A stretch of DNA of 64,000 nt, from contig NZ_JAUHLN010000001.1 in the NCBI RefSeq assembly GCF_030412265.1, forward strand, positions 434,001 to 498,000, in the 5' to 3' direction. Positions 27,301 through 34,801 of the stretch are shown here, one piece after another. The position numbers were made by a program, and so were the translations under genes. This DNA comes from Fictibacillus terranigra. Lineage in GTDB: Bacteria; Bacillota; Bacilli; Bacillales; Fictibacillaceae. The notes beneath the pieces are model-generated. The model was not told the DNA's origin, ran no database searches, and saw only the letters and a program-made list of their open reading frames with translations. Within the stretch, counting starts at the first letter, position 1; each line of letters opens with the position of its first letter.

Positions 27301-27358
27301 AAAACGCCAACGCATCAAAATATCCCAAGAAACTCAGCCGTTGAAGGAGAGCATGTAA
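24311..27358 (+). CDS. RND-family efflux pump (SwrC/AcrB-like)
   Basis: A 1015-residue inner-membrane exporter with the RND layout: one N-terminal helix (9-30), a large extracellular loop, helices 2-6, a second loop and a final helix group. 'GRLVDDSIVVVENIFRR' is the conserved helix-4 proton-relay region with its Asp pair; 'RPVIMTAVATIFAMLPLL' marks the end. B. subtilis SwrC, which exports surfactin and other amphiphiles, is a comparable stand-alone Gram-positive member. ATG 24311 gives the family-typical start (MQFITNWAFRNKAPVTLL); an extension to 24137 is possible but unlike the family. No adaptor or outer-membrane partner gene is nearby. Confidence 0.9.
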   Translation: MQFITNWAFRNKAPVTLLVIIALIMGVVSYFRLPMEFLPEADNPQVSVVTLAQGYDAGSMTDKVTEPVEQAVAGVKGKSSVLSSTGDGYSQITINFDSKTNMKDAKREVSEAVSSLQFPETVGKPQVSQLNTSMIPIGQVSFTFDDGLTKANMEKAKKNLLPLFENKKSLAQASIFGESTPSVEVKLDTKKMKEKKVPVNSVMTVLQGQNASVTAGGATIDGKKSTINVTDNLTSISALEKLAVPVQSMNPTAPVVQLKDIATLERKNTENTVLRINGKESMAVTVFKENRSSAVTASKDVKAVVKEINKDYPGVKADTVFTTGDMVENSVNSMMKEVLLGALFATIVILVFLRRVKPTLVTIVSIPLSLAITLLLLWLSGVTLNILTLGGVAVAVGRLVDDSIVVVENIFRRSQNKAFTKENVLEATAEVSRAITSSTLITVAVFLPMGLVNGSLKEFLLPFGLTVTYSLLASLLVALAVVPLLSQGMLKNMKLPAHSEPKRYLNLLKWSLNHKYVPIIVAVAVLVGSIGLYISLPKGAISAKDASMVSVKMEFPSNAPEETIKQRMLAFEDKLSAIKGYDYLITQYGASEDEAKYGSVSNPDTVTFTVVMKEDANADTFIKSVNKAKKEENGVNITASAGSMFGGGSGGSEITYDISGNDPDELLSTSKELMSKIKEVDGVKEVSSNQDKTAPVYTVKVNTEKMNTEQAAHQVASLIQPMPIGSITLDGKTTPIMLDSGINPSKASDLKDLSIQTAQGIVPLSKVAQITVEDKPSTELHKDGKPYIRISAEVKPEKLSALSAAIDKKVKKVDLPKGVSMEQGGAAQQQSSDFADLGLTMLASILIVYLIMVITFKTFRAPLAILMTLPLASIGAVLGLLISGVPADPTALIGGLMLIGIVITNAIVLIDRVKQNEETMIIRDAIIEACGTRLRPVIMTAVATIFAMLPLLFAHSEDGSLVSKSLAVVVIGGLTGATILTLVIVPVFYELLHFRKSKRQRIKISQETQPLKESM

Positions 27359-27369
27359 TCTTGATAAAG

Positions 27370-27398
27370 GCCAGTGCCGATCGGGCACTGGCTTTTTC
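27370..27398 (+). terminator. Intrinsic terminator after the RND gene
   Basis: GCCAGTGCC and GGCACTGGC pair over a GATCG loop, followed by five T. Confidence 0.9.
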
Positions 27399-27415
27399 CT
27401 TTCGACAGGAAGCCA

Positions 27416-27601
27416 TTACTTGTAGATATTGGCGATGACCATACCAAGCACAGCAAGAATGAGAAACACAAAAGCCATCCCCGGGGCCTTGGCTCTGTAA
27501 TATAAAAAACCGGCATATACGAACACGAGTGATACCCCAATGATAAGGATGGGGAAATGAGGCAGGACGTACCGGTCAAATGAATCAAAGGAAGACACCA
27601 A
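27416..27601 (-). CDS. Small two-helix membrane protein, 61 aa
   Basis: Two hydrophobic segments (about 17-34 and 40-58) separated by a short positive loop (YRAKAPG). TTG 27601 is preceded by AAGAGGCGAT; GTG 27598 is an alternative. The high hydrophobicity and usable SD suggest a real gene, but no family is recognised. It sits convergently between the RND pump and the leftward Bax-inhibitor gene, in its own unit. Confidence 0.5.
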   Translation of the reverse strand: MVSSFDSFDRYVLPHFPILIIGVSLVFVYAGFLYYRAKAPGMAFVFLILAVLGMVIANIYK

Positions 27602-27723
27602 AAATATCGCCTCTTTTCTGTAGGGGTTGTCTTATAACTATATAATACCAATCATTGTCTTTGCTGCAATGAAGGGATGAAGAGGGACTCGATAGCTGTT
27701 CAATCAGAACTCAAGCAAGATAA

Positions 27724-27753
27724 CAAAAAAACCTGCCGCAGCAGGTTTTTTTA
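27724..27753. terminator. Bidirectional terminator below the Bax-inhibitor-1 gene
   Basis: AACCTGC and GCAGGTT pair around CGCA with an A-run on the left and a T-run on the right, so it can act on both strands. Confidence 0.85.
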
Positions 27754-28479
27754 ATTTCTGATTTTGGAAAGCAGGCGGAGCATTTCGAGATATAGCCAGA
27801 CGAGTGTAAGCATCAATCCGAATCCTGCGTACCATTCCATATATTTTGGCGCCCTCTGTTCCACGCCTCTTTCAATAAAATCAAAATCAAGCACGAGGTT
27901 GAGAGCGGCTACCCCCACAATGACGAGACTGATGATAATGCCGACTACACCGGTTTCATGGATAAATGGAACATGCAGTCCGAAAAATCGAAGAACAAAA
28001 TCAACCAGATAAACGATGAAAATACCGAGAGTCGCCGCCATGACGCCAAGCCTGAAATTTTTTGTAACTTTAATCAAGCCCAATTTGTACACGATCAAAA
28101 GCGCAAAGAGCACGCTGAACGTGAGCAGAACCGCTTGCGTCGTAATGCCTGATAATTTTGCTTCATACATGGCACTGATGCCGCCGAGGGCAAGACCCTC
28201 CAGCATGGCATACAGAGGTGCTAAAAACGGTGATGCTTTTGGAACAAAAATGGTGATCAACGAAACGATGAAAGCTCCAATGACTCCTGCGAGCAGAAGC
28301 GGCGCCACTTGTTTTCCATCAAAATATTGATTCCACGTGTAAAAGGCTGTGGCACATAACAAAACGAGCAGGATGAACGTTTTATTCACCGTTCCCTGAA
28401 GTGTCATAGGATGATCCATCCCCTGGCCTTTTAGCTTGGAAAACGCGGAGTCTTTTAAACTAGGATTAGAACTCCTCAT
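27751..28479 (-). CDS. Bax inhibitor-1/YccA-family membrane protein
   Basis: A 242-residue protein with seven predicted helices after a soluble N-terminus (SNPSLKDSAF...). 'FLAPLYAMLEGLALGGISAMYEA' and 'VAALNLVLDFDFIERGVEQRAPKYMEWYAGFGLMLTLVWLYLE' are hallmarks of the actinobacterial/firmicute BI-1-like group; the conserved Asp pair near the end is the pH/Ca2+ sensor in the related YetJ. ATG 28479 has seven-base spacing to AAAGGAGG; a GTG at 28482 is too close. It is transcribed alone. Confidence 0.88.
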   Translation of the reverse strand: MRSSNPSLKDSAFSKLKGQGMDHPMTLQGTVNKTFILLVLLCATAFYTWNQYFDGKQVAPLLLAGVIGAFIVSLITIFVPKASPFLAPLYAMLEGLALGGISAMYEAKLSGITTQAVLLTFSVLFALLIVYKLGLIKVTKNFRLGVMAATLGIFIVYLVDFVLRFFGLHVPFIHETGVVGIIISLVIVGVAALNLVLDFDFIERGVEQRAPKYMEWYAGFGLMLTLVWLYLEMLRLLSKIRN

Positions 28480-28719
28480 CACTTAACCTCCTTTTACTAA
28501 ACTATACTATAGACGTGCTTCTTTTAAACCTTTCTTAGCAAAAGAAAGGTGTTTGGGGGCTTTTTTATGGGCTTTTTGAGAAGAAAGTAAATGATATTGA
28601 GTAAATTTCACGAGACAGAACCGGAAACGCGGGTTTTTTTAGCCGGTTCCAGTTGATAGGTTTGGAATGGGGGTGCGAAAGCTGCTCATTTTAGGTGTTG
28701 GACCGTTGCTTAGTTGTTT

Positions 28720-28800
28720 TTAGGTTCGATTTTTTAGGTTAATCGTTCAAAAATACCGATTTATGTTCAAAATCCATTCATTTTTGTTCAAATCCTAATG
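28720..28800 (+). repeat. Degenerate ~21-bp array (GTTC-type) next to repeat B
   Basis: GTTC-starting units begin at 28724, 28745, 28765 and 28786 (spacing 21, 20, 21); the last three start with GTTCAAA. The array lies between the Bax-inhibitor and ligase genes, upstream of the main 21-bp repeat. The stretch 28500-28720 carries only weak hairpins (28530-28553; 28613-28648). Confidence 0.5.
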
Positions 28801-28925
28801 TGCAAGGCCTGAGAGGTGAGAGAGCTTGTAATGAAATTGAAGGCAAGCACTTAGCGGTCGGGGAAAACCATCCAGTAGAACTCGGTGGTTTTTTGTATGG
28901 TTTGCCGGTGCAGGTTCGGAGACGC

Positions 28926-29060
28926 TTTAATGAAAATGGTGTGTTCTGCAAGTAAACCCTGTCGAATCGCAAGTAAAAGGCATATTTTCGCAAGTAAACT
29001 TTGTCGAACCGCAAGTAACAGCCCCGTTTCCGCAAGTAATTCATGTCGAACCGCAAGTAA
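28926..29060 (+). repeat. Intergenic 21-bp phased repeat, copy B (6 units)
   Basis: After the head TTTAATGAAAATGG and GTGTTCT, the octamer GCAAGTAA occurs at 28948, 28969, 28990, 29011, 29032 and 29053, always exactly 21 bp apart. Every other linker carries GTCGAA(T/C)C, giving a 42-bp higher-order period. Read on the minus strand the array happens to be open and gives a YLRFD-type heptad, but no SD or gene-like start was seen. The head is shared with the copies at 23031 and 52191. Confidence 0.9.
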
Positions 29061-29106
29061 CGCGTCTTCCCTAGACTCAAAGGGCGGATTGCCAGGATAA
29101 CCTATT

Positions 29107-29132
29107 TGTTATATAACAGACTGTGATATAAT
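29107..29132 (+). promoter_or_regulatory. Extended -10 promoter with palindrome for the acyl-CoA ligase gene
   Basis: TGATATAAT (TG at 29124, TATAAT 29127-29132) is an extended -10. The perfect palindrome TGTTATATAACA (29107-29118) covers the -35 region and could be a repressor site. The regulator is unknown. Confidence 0.55.
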
Positions 29133-29177
29133 TAGACTAAACTTTCTAATTATTTGATTTGTGGAGGGGATCAGTCG

Positions 29178-30770
29178 ATGAATGTGCCAATGCTTTTGCC
29201 TCAATTTCTTGATCGCGCGGTAAAGTTGTATGGAAAAAAAACTGCAATCATTGGAGAAAAGCACTCCTATACCTATTATGAGGTGAATCAACGGGTCAAC
29301 CAGCTCTCACGGGGGCTGCAGGAAGCTGGCATTGAAAAAGGAGATCGCGTGGGTTACCTTGCTCCGAACACGTCTGAGATGTATGAAGGATTTTACGGCG
29401 TACTGCAGCTGGGAGCGGTGATGGTCCCGCTCAATACGAGGCTTACTCCGGAGGATTATTTATACATACTGAATCACAGTGGAACAAAAGTGCTCTTTGT
29501 TCATCATGAGCTGGTGAACCAGATCGAGCCGGTGCGTAATCAGTTAACTGCAGTGGAGGAGATCATTGTTCACGGTCTTGAACAGGATAAGGATGGGCTG
29601 ATCGCCTATGAGAAATGGCTGGACCAGTTCGATACCGCAGCGGTGGATCGTCCGGAGATGGATGAGAACGACCTGGCGACGCTTTTGTATACGAGCGGAA
29701 CGACTGGCAAGCCGAAGGGTGTAATGCTGTCTCATCGCAGCAATTTTCTGCATGCGCTTACATCCATGCATCACCTGCGTGTTTCTGACCGTGATGTCCT
29801 GCTGCATGTGCTTCCGATGTTCCATGTCAACGGCTGGGGCTCTCCTTTTTACTATACGGCGAACGGGGCCACACAGGTTTTCTTGAATAAAGTAATGCCT
29901 GCAGAGATTTTTAGAAAAATGAAGGAGCATGGCGTTTCGGTGATGCACATGGCACCGACCGTTCTGAACAGCCTTTTGCAATATGCAGCAAATGAGGAGG
30001 AAGCTGTAAAAACGGCACAGGAGCTGCGGATTGTCATTGCCGGTTCCGCACCGCCGCCAGCCTTTGTGAAGCGGGTGGAGGAAGAGTTGAATTGGGAATT
30101 TATCCAGGTGTATGGCATGACAGAAACTTCTCCACTGATTACGACCTCCATGATCCGGGACACGCAGGCTCATTTGCCGAACGAAGAGAAGTACCGTTTA
30201 AAAGCGAAAGCGGGATACGAATTTATTGGGAGTGAAGTAAAGGTCGTCAACGAAAACGGAGATGAAGTGGCCCACGACAGCAGGGAGATCGGTGAGATCG
30301 TCGTCAGAAGCAATACGGTCATGGAAGGTTACTGGAACAACCCGGAAGAAACGAGCCATGCGATCCGAAACGGGTGGTACCATACGGGGGATATGGCGGT
30401 CGTGGATGAGGAAGGCAACATTGAGATTGCCGACCGGAAAAAAGACATTATTATTTCAGGCGGGGAAAATATTTCGTCCATTGAAGTCGAGGGTGTTCTG
30501 TATGACCATCCTGCGGTTCTTGAAGCAGCAGTGATCGCAGTGCCGCATGAAAAATGGGGAGAAACCCCGCAAGCGGTCGTTGTCCTCCGTGAAGGGCATG
30601 AGGCGAGTGAGGACGAACTGATCACGTTCGCCCGCAGCCGTCTGGCTCACTTTAAGGCGCCGACGATCATCGTTTTTGCGGATGAACTGCCAAAGACCGG
30701 TTCTGGCAAAATACAGAAGGTGCATCTGAGGAAAGAGTACTGGAAGGATAAGGGACGGCTCGTTAACTAG
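29178..30770 (+). CDS. AMP-forming acyl-CoA synthetase (fatty-acid ligase family)
   Basis: A 530-residue ANL-superfamily enzyme. The P-loop 'LLYTSGTTGKPKGVMLSH' is near 174-191, YGMTETSP near 321, YHTGDMA near 402, the hinge DRKKDIIISGGENIS near 424 and the C-terminal catalytic Lys in PKTGSGKIQK near 514. It activates a carboxylic acid with ATP and CoA; motif wording is that of medium/long-chain fatty-acyl-CoA synthetases of Bacillus. ATG 29178 follows GGAGGGG. It stands alone between intergenic repeat B and a permease gene with its own promoter region. Confidence 0.9.
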   Translation: MNVPMLLPQFLDRAVKLYGKKTAIIGEKHSYTYYEVNQRVNQLSRGLQEAGIEKGDRVGYLAPNTSEMYEGFYGVLQLGAVMVPLNTRLTPEDYLYILNHSGTKVLFVHHELVNQIEPVRNQLTAVEEIIVHGLEQDKDGLIAYEKWLDQFDTAAVDRPEMDENDLATLLYTSGTTGKPKGVMLSHRSNFLHALTSMHHLRVSDRDVLLHVLPMFHVNGWGSPFYYTANGATQVFLNKVMPAEIFRKMKEHGVSVMHMAPTVLNSLLQYAANEEEAVKTAQELRIVIAGSAPPPAFVKRVEEELNWEFIQVYGMTETSPLITTSMIRDTQAHLPNEEKYRLKAKAGYEFIGSEVKVVNENGDEVAHDSREIGEIVVRSNTVMEGYWNNPEETSHAIRNGWYHTGDMAVVDEEGNIEIADRKKDIIISGGENISSIEVEGVLYDHPAVLEAAVIAVPHEKWGETPQAVVVLREGHEASEDELITFARSRLAHFKAPTIIVFADELPKTGSGKIQKVHLRKEYWKDKGRLVN

Positions 30771-30842
30771 CAGGTTTTGATCGTGACTGGTTATAAATAC
30801 AAATGGTGTATTTCTCTGAAAATATGTATAATGGCACTTTAA

Positions 30843-30853
30843 GCGTTTAACGC
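30843..30853 (+). promoter_or_regulatory. Palindrome upstream of the amino-acid permease
   Basis: GCGTTTAACGC is a perfect 11-bp palindrome 12 bases downstream of a TATAAT (30825-30830) with no good -35. It may be an operator for the permease gene at 30894. Confidence 0.4.
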
Positions 30854-30893
30854 GTTTCATGGTAATTCAATGCTAGAGGAAGGCAGGGGCAGC

Positions 30894-32246
30894 ATGAAAA
30901 AAGATCATCAGGATTTAAAAAAGGGGTTATTGCCGCGTCACGTTCAATTTATCGCGTTAGCAGGGATGATAGGAACGGGTATTTTCAAAGGGAGCTCAGA
31001 CACGCTTAGTTTGGCAGGGCCGAGTGTCGCATTAGCTTATCTATTAGGCGGGGCATTATTATTCATCGTTATGACGGCATTGGCTGAAATGGCCATTGTC
31101 TATCCTAATTTAAATGTTCAGAATCTCGTTTACAAAGCCTTTGGCCATCGGGTTTCATTTATTGTTGGCTGGCTTTACTGGGTCAACTGGGGCATTGTAA
31201 CGGTTGTTGAAATATTGGCTGCGGGAAGCTTTTTGAAGTATTGGTTTTCCTCAGTGCCGTTATGGCTGTTAAGCTTGTTCTGCGCAGTCTTTATTATTGG
31301 AATCAATTTATTTCAAGTAAAATATTATGGTGAGATTGAGTTTTGGTTTGCGGGAATTAAGATCGTTGCGCTTACAGCTTTTATCATCTTAGGGGCATGT
31401 ATCCTGTTTGGACTGATTCCCAGCTCTATTGATCAGCCTTTGAGCAACTATACCGATTATGGCGGTTTCTTTCCTAACGGGATCGGCGGTATGTTGAGCG
31501 CGTTCTTAATCGTCATGTTCTCCTATGGAGGGGCAGAGCTGATTGGGGTAGCAGTGACCGAAACGAAGGATGCACAAAAAGTGCTGCCGAGAGTGATTAA
31601 GGGGACAGTGGGAAGAGTTGTGATTTTTTATATTCTCCCCATTTTGATCATCTGTGGTTTAATGCCGTGGAACAAGGTATCCCTCGCTGAAAGTCCGTTC
31701 GTTCAGGTTTTCGATATTACAGGAATCCCTGGAGCAGGGCACATCATGAACTTTGTTCTTTTAACTGCCGTTTTATCAGCAGCAAACTCAGGGATCTATG
31801 CAACTTCCAGAACACTTTTTTCAATGGCACAGAGCGGTGAAGCGCCTAAAAAGCTGCTGAAGGTGTCCAAAACGGGTATTCCGATCAACGGCATTATTAT
31901 TACATCCATCTGTATTCTAATCGGGGTCTTTCTCGCGTATATGACACCTGAAAAGATTATTGGCTATTTGATGACCATTCCTGGATTCACCATTCTTCTG
32001 ATCTGGATTGCGATCTGTCTGGCACAGTTAAAGCTGCGCCGGCATTATGAGGAAAGGCCATTTTTCCAGGTGAGAGGCTTTCCTTTTACGACGATTCTCG
32101 GTGCTGTGCTATTATCGGTCATTTTTATTTTCTTCCTGTTCAATAAAGATAACATTATCGGTACAACGGTCTGTCTTATCATTGTGGCCGTTATTACTTT
32201 ACTCGCTTTCTTACGTAAAGGTTCCAAAAAAGAGTCGATCGATTAA
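30894..32246 (+). CDS. APC-superfamily amino-acid permease
   Basis: A 450-residue transporter with 12 predicted helices and the AAT-family start 'HVQFIALAGMIGTGIFKGSSD'. It has the family's 'SYGGAELIGVAVTETKDAQKVLPRVIKGTVGRVVIFYI' loop and 'SAANSGIYATSRTLFSMAQSGEAPK'. It is related in layout to the GABA permease at 17221 but clearly distinct. ATG 30894 follows AGGCAGGGG; ATG 30870 lacks an SD. Its cargo cannot be named; it is monocistronic with a terminator behind it. Confidence 0.85.
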   Translation: MKKDHQDLKKGLLPRHVQFIALAGMIGTGIFKGSSDTLSLAGPSVALAYLLGGALLFIVMTALAEMAIVYPNLNVQNLVYKAFGHRVSFIVGWLYWVNWGIVTVVEILAAGSFLKYWFSSVPLWLLSLFCAVFIIGINLFQVKYYGEIEFWFAGIKIVALTAFIILGACILFGLIPSSIDQPLSNYTDYGGFFPNGIGGMLSAFLIVMFSYGGAELIGVAVTETKDAQKVLPRVIKGTVGRVVIFYILPILIICGLMPWNKVSLAESPFVQVFDITGIPGAGHIMNFVLLTAVLSAANSGIYATSRTLFSMAQSGEAPKKLLKVSKTGIPINGIIITSICILIGVFLAYMTPEKIIGYLMTIPGFTILLIWIAICLAQLKLRRHYEERPFFQVRGFPFTTILGAVLLSVIFIFFLFNKDNIIGTTVCLIIVAVITLLAFLRKGSKKESID

Positions 32247-32256
32247 TACAAAAAGA

Positions 32257-32291
32257 AGCAGCTGGCCTTGCAGCCGGCTGCTTTTTTTTAT
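32257..32291 (+). terminator. Intrinsic terminator after the permease gene
   Basis: AGCAGC-T-GGC and GCC-G-GCTGCT pair over a CTTGCA loop, followed by eight T. Confidence 0.85.
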
Positions 32292-32616
32292 CCTGAATGA
32301 AAAAGGAAACACTCGAAAATCTGAATTTGACCCATAAAAAGAAGGTTTTCTATCATTATGGGGAACCTTTTTTTTAAACACTAAAATGAAACTGTACTTT
32401 TCTGCTGTAAAATTTCTCTATGGAACAGTTGATGCAGAACAATTTTTATCGGTTGAATGCTAGGAAATTTGGAAGGGCGGCAGCTAATTCTTTTATCATG
32501 AATTCAACGGTTATTATAAATTTCAGTAATTTAAAATTTAACAGAGCTAAGTTTGTCAAAAAGCATATCTCGTGTTCCAATATTTGGTTATAATGGAATG
32601 GCAGGGGGGGTGTCAT
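32292..32616. other. AT-rich intergenic gap without a recognisable gene
   Basis: A second short hairpin (AAAAAGAAGG.../...GGAACCTTTTTTT, about 32335-32377) may be a further terminator. A TATAAT at 32590-32595 probably belongs to the promoter of the next gene, but no convincing -35 box is seen. Confidence 0.4.
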
Positions 32617-32931
32617 ATGAGAAGAAAGTTTTATTTATGGGCATTGTTCTTAATCGTTCTTTTATTCGTTATTCCTCCATTACTGGCTCCCGCCATCCAC
32701 AACGACACTCATCAAAAATCTGCGATACGAAAATATTTGGTGAAGGAGGGCCATCCCTATCAGAGTTTCGTTGCAAGAATGACGAGCAGGGGAAGGGATC
32801 AAGACCATGGTGAGAGGTATGAAGTCACTTGGCATGATTTTAGTAGTGATTCCGGAATGACCCCTGCCATTTTCTATGTGAAGAAGAATAAAAAGGGCTA
32901 TTATGTCGAATCAGCAGGAACCGGCCCCTGA
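32617..32931 (+). CDS. Small membrane-anchored exported protein, 104 aa, unknown function
   Basis: The protein begins MRRKFYLWALFLIVLLFVIP, a single N-terminal membrane anchor or uncleaved signal, followed by a polar extracytoplasmic domain with 'YLVKEGHPYQSF', 'RYEVTWHDF' and a C-terminal 'FYVKKNKKGYYVESAGTGP' that looks like paired beta-strands. ATG 32617 follows a G-rich SD (GGGGGGTG); a longer in-frame start lacks an SD. No known family is recognised. Confidence 0.6.
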   Translation: MRRKFYLWALFLIVLLFVIPPLLAPAIHNDTHQKSAIRKYLVKEGHPYQSFVARMTSRGRDQDHGERYEVTWHDFSSDSGMTPAIFYVKKNKKGYYVESAGTGP

Positions 32932-32956
32932 AGATCGCAAGCCTGATCACGAAAAA

Positions 32957-32980
32957 AGCAGCGGACACTTGTCAGCTGCT
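32957..32980 (-). terminator. Terminator overlapping the rap stop codon (minus strand)
   Basis: On the minus strand AGCAGCTGAC and GTCCGCTGCT form a hairpin followed by six T; the hairpin includes the stop codon of the rap gene. Confidence 0.75.
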
Positions 32981-34078
32981 TGTCTCATGCAGTAATTTTT
33001 GTTTGGCTGTATAAGCCATGTGGAAGTATTTGCTCGCCTTCTTATCGTTTTCAGAGTTGTAGTACTCGGAGGCGAGCTTTTCGGCGTAATCCTGGACATA
33101 TCCCCATAGCTGGACGGATTCAAAATAGGGAAAGGCTGCAGCGGCCGTCTGTTCCAGCTGCTCAGCAGAGGAGGACTGGTTGTATTCGCTCAGGATGGAG
33201 AAATGGTGGATGTACTCCTCGTTTTGAGCATCACGGGCCATTTTCAGCCCTCGGATGATCCAGTCATCGGCAATGTCATGGTTTCTGAGTTTCACATGTT
33301 CCCGTGCGATCAGGAAGGTCGTCTTGTAGTCGGTCTCTTTGTCTTCAAATACCTCGGTCAATAGGGCGATCGCTTTTACAGAAAGATTTTGCTCTGCATA
33401 TAAAAGGCCGAGGTTGTAGCGGATCTTGAGCTCGAACGGTTCTTTTTTCAGGCTGTATGCACGAAGGATATCCAACGCAGATAGAAAATGGTGCTCGGCT
33501 TCCCGAAACTGTTTTAAAGAGGTTGAGGCGAGACCGATCACATTTTCGCTGCCGGCGAGTTTCACTTCATAGCCGGATTTGTTCTCAAAGTATTCTTTTG
33601 CCTTGATGGCGTGGCGGACGGCGAGCAGTGGCTGACGGATGTGATAATAAAAGGTAGCGACTTTGTAGTTGAATTCCGCTTTTTCGATCTCATCAGGAAA
33701 CTGGTTTAACATCTTTTCAGCCAGCTGATAGTGCAGCTTGGCTTCGAGATAGTTCCCGGTGTCTGTCGCATAGATCGCTTTGAAGAAGTGAAAGTAATAG
33801 GATAAAAAATCGTCTGTTTCCCTTTTTTTCTCTTCAACCAGTTTGTTCAAGGTATACCGCGCTTCCCAAAGATCATTGACCAGAAGCTGATACCTGAAGC
33901 TTAACAAAGAGTAGTAGATAAAGAGGGTCTGTGTAGGATCGATTTCCATGTTCTCAATCTTTTCGTCAATTTCCAACTTCAATCTGCGGGATTCTACGAG
34001 GTTTTGTGAGAGAATTTCACGATACCAGCTGTTTAACAGCTGAGTCATCCGTTCCGTACTCGTCAGCTCTACTTCCAT
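32972..34078 (-). CDS. Rap-family response regulator aspartate phosphatase / TPR protein
   Basis: A 368-residue protein with the Rap layout: an N-terminal three-helix bundle ('MTQLLNSWYREILSQNLVESRRLKLEIDEKIENMEIDPTQTLFIYYSLLSFRYQLLV') followed by six or seven TPR repeats. Rap proteins dephosphorylate phosphorelay regulators such as Spo0F or block DNA-binding of ComA, and are inhibited by imported Phr pentapeptides. ATG 34078 follows AAAGGGTGGGG. A Phr-like gene lies upstream at 34320-34451 on the same strand, the reverse of the usual rap-phr order. The target pathway is unknown. Confidence 0.85.
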   Translation of the reverse strand: MEVELTSTERMTQLLNSWYREILSQNLVESRRLKLEIDEKIENMEIDPTQTLFIYYSLLSFRYQLLVNDLWEARYTLNKLVEEKKRETDDFLSYYFHFFKAIYATDTGNYLEAKLHYQLAEKMLNQFPDEIEKAEFNYKVATFYYHIRQPLLAVRHAIKAKEYFENKSGYEVKLAGSENVIGLASTSLKQFREAEHHFLSALDILRAYSLKKEPFELKIRYNLGLLYAEQNLSVKAIALLTEVFEDKETDYKTTFLIAREHVKLRNHDIADDWIIRGLKMARDAQNEEYIHHFSILSEYNQSSSAEQLEQTAAAAFPYFESVQLWGYVQDYAEKLASEYYNSENDKKASKYFHMAYTAKQKLLHETSS

Positions 34079-34089
34079 AGCGTACGCCC

Positions 34090-34205
34090 CACCCTTTAGC
34101 ATAAATTTACAATTTAACACAATCTTAGCATAATCGTTATCTTTCCGATTGAGTAAATTGTCGTAATTAACTGAAAATTTTAACCTAACTTTTCTCCTAA
34201 TTTTT
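34090..34205 (-). promoter_or_regulatory. rap promoter region with boxes shared with the phr-like promoter
   Basis: Reading leftwards, ACGACAATTTACTCAAT is followed by an extended -10 TGCTAAGAT (around 34123-34131) and a TTAAATTGTAA segment. The same order occurs before the phr-like gene. AATTAACTGAAAATT at 34165-34179 matches the CodY box AATTTTCWGAAAATT at 13 of 15 positions. Confidence 0.5.
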
Positions 34206-34240
34206 TACTAGACAAGGGAGATTGGTCGGCAAGTCATAAA

Positions 34241-34272
34241 AAAGAGGGAAGGAGATCGCTCTCTTTCCCTCT
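34241..34272 (-). terminator. Terminator of the phr-like gene (minus strand)
   Basis: AAGAGGGAA(A)GAGA and TCTC(C)TTCCCTCTT form a long stem, followed on the minus strand by six T. It separates the phr-like gene from rap. Confidence 0.88.
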
Positions 34273-34319
34273 TGCTGTTTTATGTTAAGGCCTGGGTGTG
34301 CAAACCTGCAACTCGAAAG

Positions 34320-34451
34320 TTACCCATTTGTCGTAGAAAATGTCTTACCGTGTTCCGCATTCGTAACTGCTGAATGATCCGCGATATAGCCACCAATCAA
34401 TAAAGCACCAGCCAATGCAATACCTACAAGAGCACTTGTCATTTTCTTCAT
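34320..34451 (-). CDS. Phr-like secreted signalling pre-peptide, 43 aa
   Basis: The peptide has a Lys-rich start, one hydrophobic export segment (TSALVGIALAGALLIGGY) and a short polar tail 'AEHGKTFSTTNG'. This is the architecture of Phr precursors; B. subtilis PhrA likewise has GKTF shortly before its active C-terminal peptide. ATG 34451 follows GAGGGGTG; a longer in-frame start exists but would hide the signal peptide. It has its own promoter and terminator upstream of rap. If it is a Phr, the active peptide should lie in the last 5-6 residues. It could also be an unrelated small exported peptide. Confidence 0.6.
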   Translation of the reverse strand: MKKMTSALVGIALAGALLIGGYIADHSAVTNAEHGKTFSTTNG

Positions 34452-34559
34452 ATTGACACCCCTCAATATTATTTGTTTTGTTTGTTCTGCTGAAGATTCC
34501 TCGGTACAGGATTTCAAAATCGAACGCTCCCGGCCTCCTTTGTCTTCAACAATATCTTA

Positions 34560-34655
34560 CAATTTACAACAATAATAGCAAAGATTTTTAAATTTGCATT
34601 GGGTAAAATGTCGCAATTTACAAAATTTTCTTATATAACTTTTTTACTAATTTTT
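34560..34655 (-). promoter_or_regulatory. phr-like gene promoter region, look-alike of the rap promoter
   Basis: Reading leftwards, GCGACATTTTACCCAAT is followed by an extended -10 TGCTATTAT and by GTTGTAAATTGTAAG. Block order and spacing resemble the rap upstream region, suggesting common control by duplication. Confidence 0.5.
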
Positions 34656-34712
34656 CCTTTGTTCTTGTTCCCAAGCGGCGAGGTTAAAAAAATAACCAAA
34701 AAGATAGTCTCA

Positions 34713-34729
34713 TAGTGGTATAGACAACC
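34713..34729 (+). promoter_or_regulatory. NagR/DasR-type (dre) operator candidate
   Basis: AGTGGTATAGACAACCT matches the imperfect palindrome (A)NTGGTNTAGACCANT recognised by GntR-family DasR/NagR (YvoA), which respond to GlcN-6-P or GlcNAc-6-P. It lies 73 bases before the EEP-nagZ pair, consistent with amino-sugar control. Confidence 0.6.
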
Positions 34730-34801
34730 TTTCAGCAGAGGAATACCCTTTAAATGACATCTTAGGAAAGGAAAGGAATGAAAAAGAAAGGAGGAATAAA
34801 C

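Noticed and set aside
28778-29080. Minus-strand open frame with YLRFD heptad repeats
   Set aside because: The heptad is the automatic product of a 21-bp DNA period; no SD or conserved start is seen, and the shared head sequence at copies A, B and C is conserved at the DNA level including silent positions.
30832-30847. Second sigma-54 promoter (TGGCAC) upstream of the amino-acid permease
   Set aside because: The -12 element TTGCA is absent at the required spacing; TGGCAC alone is not enough.
32292-32616. Riboswitch or small RNA in the long gap before the small exported protein
   Set aside because: No conserved riboswitch core or complex fold was recognised; only simple hairpins are visible.
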